This document shows, in pieces, positions 32,825 through 34,426 of a stretch of 34,426 bases of DNA (positions within the stretch are counted from its first letter, which is position 1; each line of letters begins with the position of its first letter). Location of the stretch: the NCBI GenBank assembly GCA_022729855.1, contig DZBG01000019.1, positions 1 to 34,426 of the forward strand, in the 5' to 3' direction. The notes under the pieces are model-generated. The model saw only the letters and a program-made list of their open reading frames with translations, was not told where the DNA came from and ran no database searches. This DNA is from Bdellovibrio sp. Lineage in GTDB: Bacteria; Bdellovibrionota; Bacteriovoracia; Bacteriovoracales; Bacteriovoracaceae. The position numbers and the translations under genes were made by a program.

Positions 32825-34291
32825 ATGAAAAAATTAATCTGTTTGTCATTTATTGCACTGGCCACACAAGTAGCTCTTGCCCAATTTACTGTAGCCCCTT
32901 TCGGGTCAGCCGGAGCAGGAGCCCCACCAGTTGGAGAAAGTAGAGTTAGTAAGTGTGGAGCTCAAGGATGTTTAGAAGTTAAAGTTCAACCTTATTGTTT
33001 TGGTACAAACCTTAGGGCCTATAATACTGATAATCAGCTTCGACCAAATGAAAATGTGACTATGAATATTGAATTTGCTGATGCTGCTGATTCATCAAAA
33101 AAAGATATTTTTAAAGTTGTATTCCCAGCAGGAGTAACATTTCCAAGCGATGGGATCAAAACTGAATGTTCTGTCATTGACCCTAATGCATCTGGCGCCA
33201 TCAGAAATATTAAATGCTTAGTCCCATCAGCTGGGGGCGAGATTAATTATAAAATTACAAACTGGAAAGTAGCGAAAAATCCTTCATGTTTTGCAAATGG
33301 AGGAAGTCATGGTCAAGAGTATTGCGACTATGCAGCCGTGCAAACAGATGCTGTCATTCAATCTTCATCAGCAGCTGACTCGAATATTAAATGTCTTTAT
33401 AAGTTTAGCCCTCAGTACAAAATTATCCCCAACTCTGTAAAATGTGTATTTCCTTCACAGTCTCCAGACTATAGCTCTATTGTAAAAGTTTACGACTCTG
33501 CTAATAATGATATTTCTTCTTCAGTGAGCATGAAATCGTTTGTGAATAATATTAACTTTGTATTTTCTCAATCTATGGCATCAAGAAGTAAACCACAGAT
33601 GGTTAAGCATGGTGAACCTGTAACAGCACCGGCTCCTTCTCATAAAATTTCTTATATGCAAGGAACAAGAAATATTACTTCGGTAATCGAAAGTGAAAAA
33701 TTTGATGAAGCGAATGCTAATAATTCATTCACATCAATTGTTAAATTCCCAGGACAAGAAGGATTTTGTGGAGGGTTCTACTCTCCTCTCATGCTTTTCT
33801 TTGATGATAAGCTACCACAATTTAATGGTGTCTCACTTTTCCCACTCTATGGTTCAAAAGAAGGTTCAAGAGTAAACTGGCCAGAAAAAGATGCTCCAGG
33901 ATATTTCTTAGCTAAGCTAGAAAAAGTTTCTGATGAAATTTCTTCTCACACTCAACTTTTTGGAAAAGACGCAAAATTTCAAAATGGATTTGAAGCTCTT
34001 GCTGCGCACGATTCAAATAAAGATGGTGTCATTGACTCTCGCGACCCAATCTTTAAATCTCTATTTCTTTGGAGAGATACAAACAGTAATGGGCACTCAG
34101 AAGAAGGAGAGATCGTTTCTCTTAAATCAAAAGGTGTTCAATCAATCGACCTAAAATACAGCACTCGTGATGTGACAAAATTCGATTCTAGAGCACGCGC
34201 TCGTGAAAAGAGTAAATTTCTTTTTAAAAATAAAAAAGGCAAGATTGTTAAGAGTAATATCTTCGATGTTTGGCTCTCACCAATAGATTAA
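32825..34291 (+). CDS. Secreted protein with C-terminal EF-hand calcium loops
   Basis: 488 residues. The signal peptide MKKLICLSFIALATQVALA is cut before Gln20. The middle (residues 30-370) is unassigned, with cysteines in SKCGAQGC and CYDYA-like spacing. The C-terminus has two EF-hand loops, D396-N398-D400-G401-D404-D407 (DSNKDGVIDSRD) and D418-N420-N422-G423-E426-E429 (DTNSNGHSEEGE). The sequence around them, FEALAAHDSNKDG..WRDTNSNG..SLKSKGVQSIDL, is the calcium module often seen in RTX and dockerin-like secreted proteins. GGGGGGAAAGAGT precedes the ATG. It is the last gene of the prepilin operon and may be a pilus tip or secreted factor comparable in position to PilY1. Confidence 0.72.
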   Translation: MKKLICLSFIALATQVALAQFTVAPFGSAGAGAPPVGESRVSKCGAQGCLEVKVQPYCFGTNLRAYNTDNQLRPNENVTMNIEFADAADSSKKDIFKVVFPAGVTFPSDGIKTECSVIDPNASGAIRNIKCLVPSAGGEINYKITNWKVAKNPSCFANGGSHGQEYCDYAAVQTDAVIQSSSAADSNIKCLYKFSPQYKIIPNSVKCVFPSQSPDYSSIVKVYDSANNDISSSVSMKSFVNNINFVFSQSMASRSKPQMVKHGEPVTAPAPSHKISYMQGTRNITSVIESEKFDEANANNSFTSIVKFPGQEGFCGGFYSPLMLFFDDKLPQFNGVSLFPLYGSKEGSRVNWPEKDAPGYFLAKLEKVSDEISSHTQLFGKDAKFQNGFEALAAHDSNKDGVIDSRDPIFKSLFLWRDTNSNGHSEEGEIVSLKSKGVQSIDLKYSTRDVTKFDSRARAREKSKFLFKNKKGKIVKSNIFDVWLSPID

Positions 34292-34325
34292 GTTGATAAG
34301 TAAGCTCTAGTTTATACCTATAACG

Positions 34326-34350
34326 GCCCACCAGATTTGGTGGGCTTTTT
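34326..34350 (+). terminator. Terminator of the pilin operon
   Basis: GCCCACC (34326-34332), loop AGATTT, GGTGGGC (34339-34345) and five T residues. This is a strong intrinsic terminator 34 bases after the EF-hand gene stop. Confidence 0.92.
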
Positions 34351-34373
34351 ATTTTTAAATGAATATAATAGGT

Positions 34374-34420
34374 CCCGAAAAATTTTTCCTAGTGCAACTC
34401 CACATTTAAGTTGCTGATTT
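34374..34420 (-). repeat. Right copy of 47-bp terminal inverted repeat
   Basis: Perfect reverse complement of 1-47. It lies in intergenic sequence after the operon terminator, just past TATAAT (34364-34369). Identity stops at 34374 on the inner side. On the outer side six further bases follow before the window ends, so the repeat may be longer than seen. Confidence 0.95.
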
Positions 34421-34426
34421 CAGAAG

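Noticed and set aside
1-34426. Circular molecule or linear replicon with terminal repeats
   Set aside because: The end repeats are inverted, not direct, so they do not close a circle. Core genes such as rplU, obgE and nadA make a small linear plasmid improbable.

Overview
The window reads as a piece of chromosome from a low-GC member of the Bdellovibrionota, most likely on the Bacteriovorax/Peredibacter side. This is an inference. It rests on AT-rich codon use, the rplU-rpmA-obgE and rsfS-rlmH-gpmI housekeeping blocks, many secreted proteins of unknown family, a PrkA kinase and a long operon of prepilin-like proteins. No tRNA, rRNA, CRISPR array or intact insertion sequence was recognised, and no gap between genes exceeds 300 bases.

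Layout. 1-6695 is an accessory, AT-rich stretch. It holds a broken PEP/pyruvate-binding (PPDK-type) gene, a nucleotidyltransferase-like gene, two different radical SAM genes with extra iron-sulfur cysteine motifs, and a polytopic GT-C-like membrane protein. 6696-11997 is a rightward core block: a structured leader, rplU, rpmA, a strong terminator, obgE, rsfS, rlmH, gpmI and pfkA. 11994-12592 is a BrnT/BrnA toxin-antitoxin module abutting the end of pfkA. 12594-19256 is leftward: a lone ComM N-terminal-like domain; an operon of glutamate dehydrogenase, a small Cys-rich secreted protein and an AlkA-type glycosylase; two secreted unknowns, one with a papain-like Cys/His/Asp pattern; and a parA-parB pair. 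19434-23316 is a rightward operon of nadA, a NifS-type cysteine desulfurase and a lipoprotein with a degenerate 5'-nucleotidase fold. 23313-25396 is a leftward pair, an anchored FGE-sulfatase-fold protein and a 14-cysteine secreted protein. prkA starts divergently 13 bases away and converges on an anchored FHA protein. 28391-34291 is an operon of an oversized GspK/PilX-like protein, PilV-like and PilW-like prepilins, and a secreted EF-hand protein.

How the genes may work together. NadA needs a 4Fe-4S cluster and is followed by a sulfur-donating enzyme. The pilin operon looks like a minor-pilin tip complex whose last gene sits where pilY1 often lies and likewise carries calcium loops. PrkA and the FHA protein could form a kinase/phospho-reader pair. 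The radical SAM/GT-C genes could make or modify a peptide or surface polymer, but nothing in the sequence fixes the substrate.

The strongest structural oddity is a perfect 47-bp inverted repeat between the two ends of the window (1-47 and 34374-34420). The left copy truncates the PPDK-type gene. An assembly boundary at a shared repeat is the simplest explanation, but a mobile repeat is possible.
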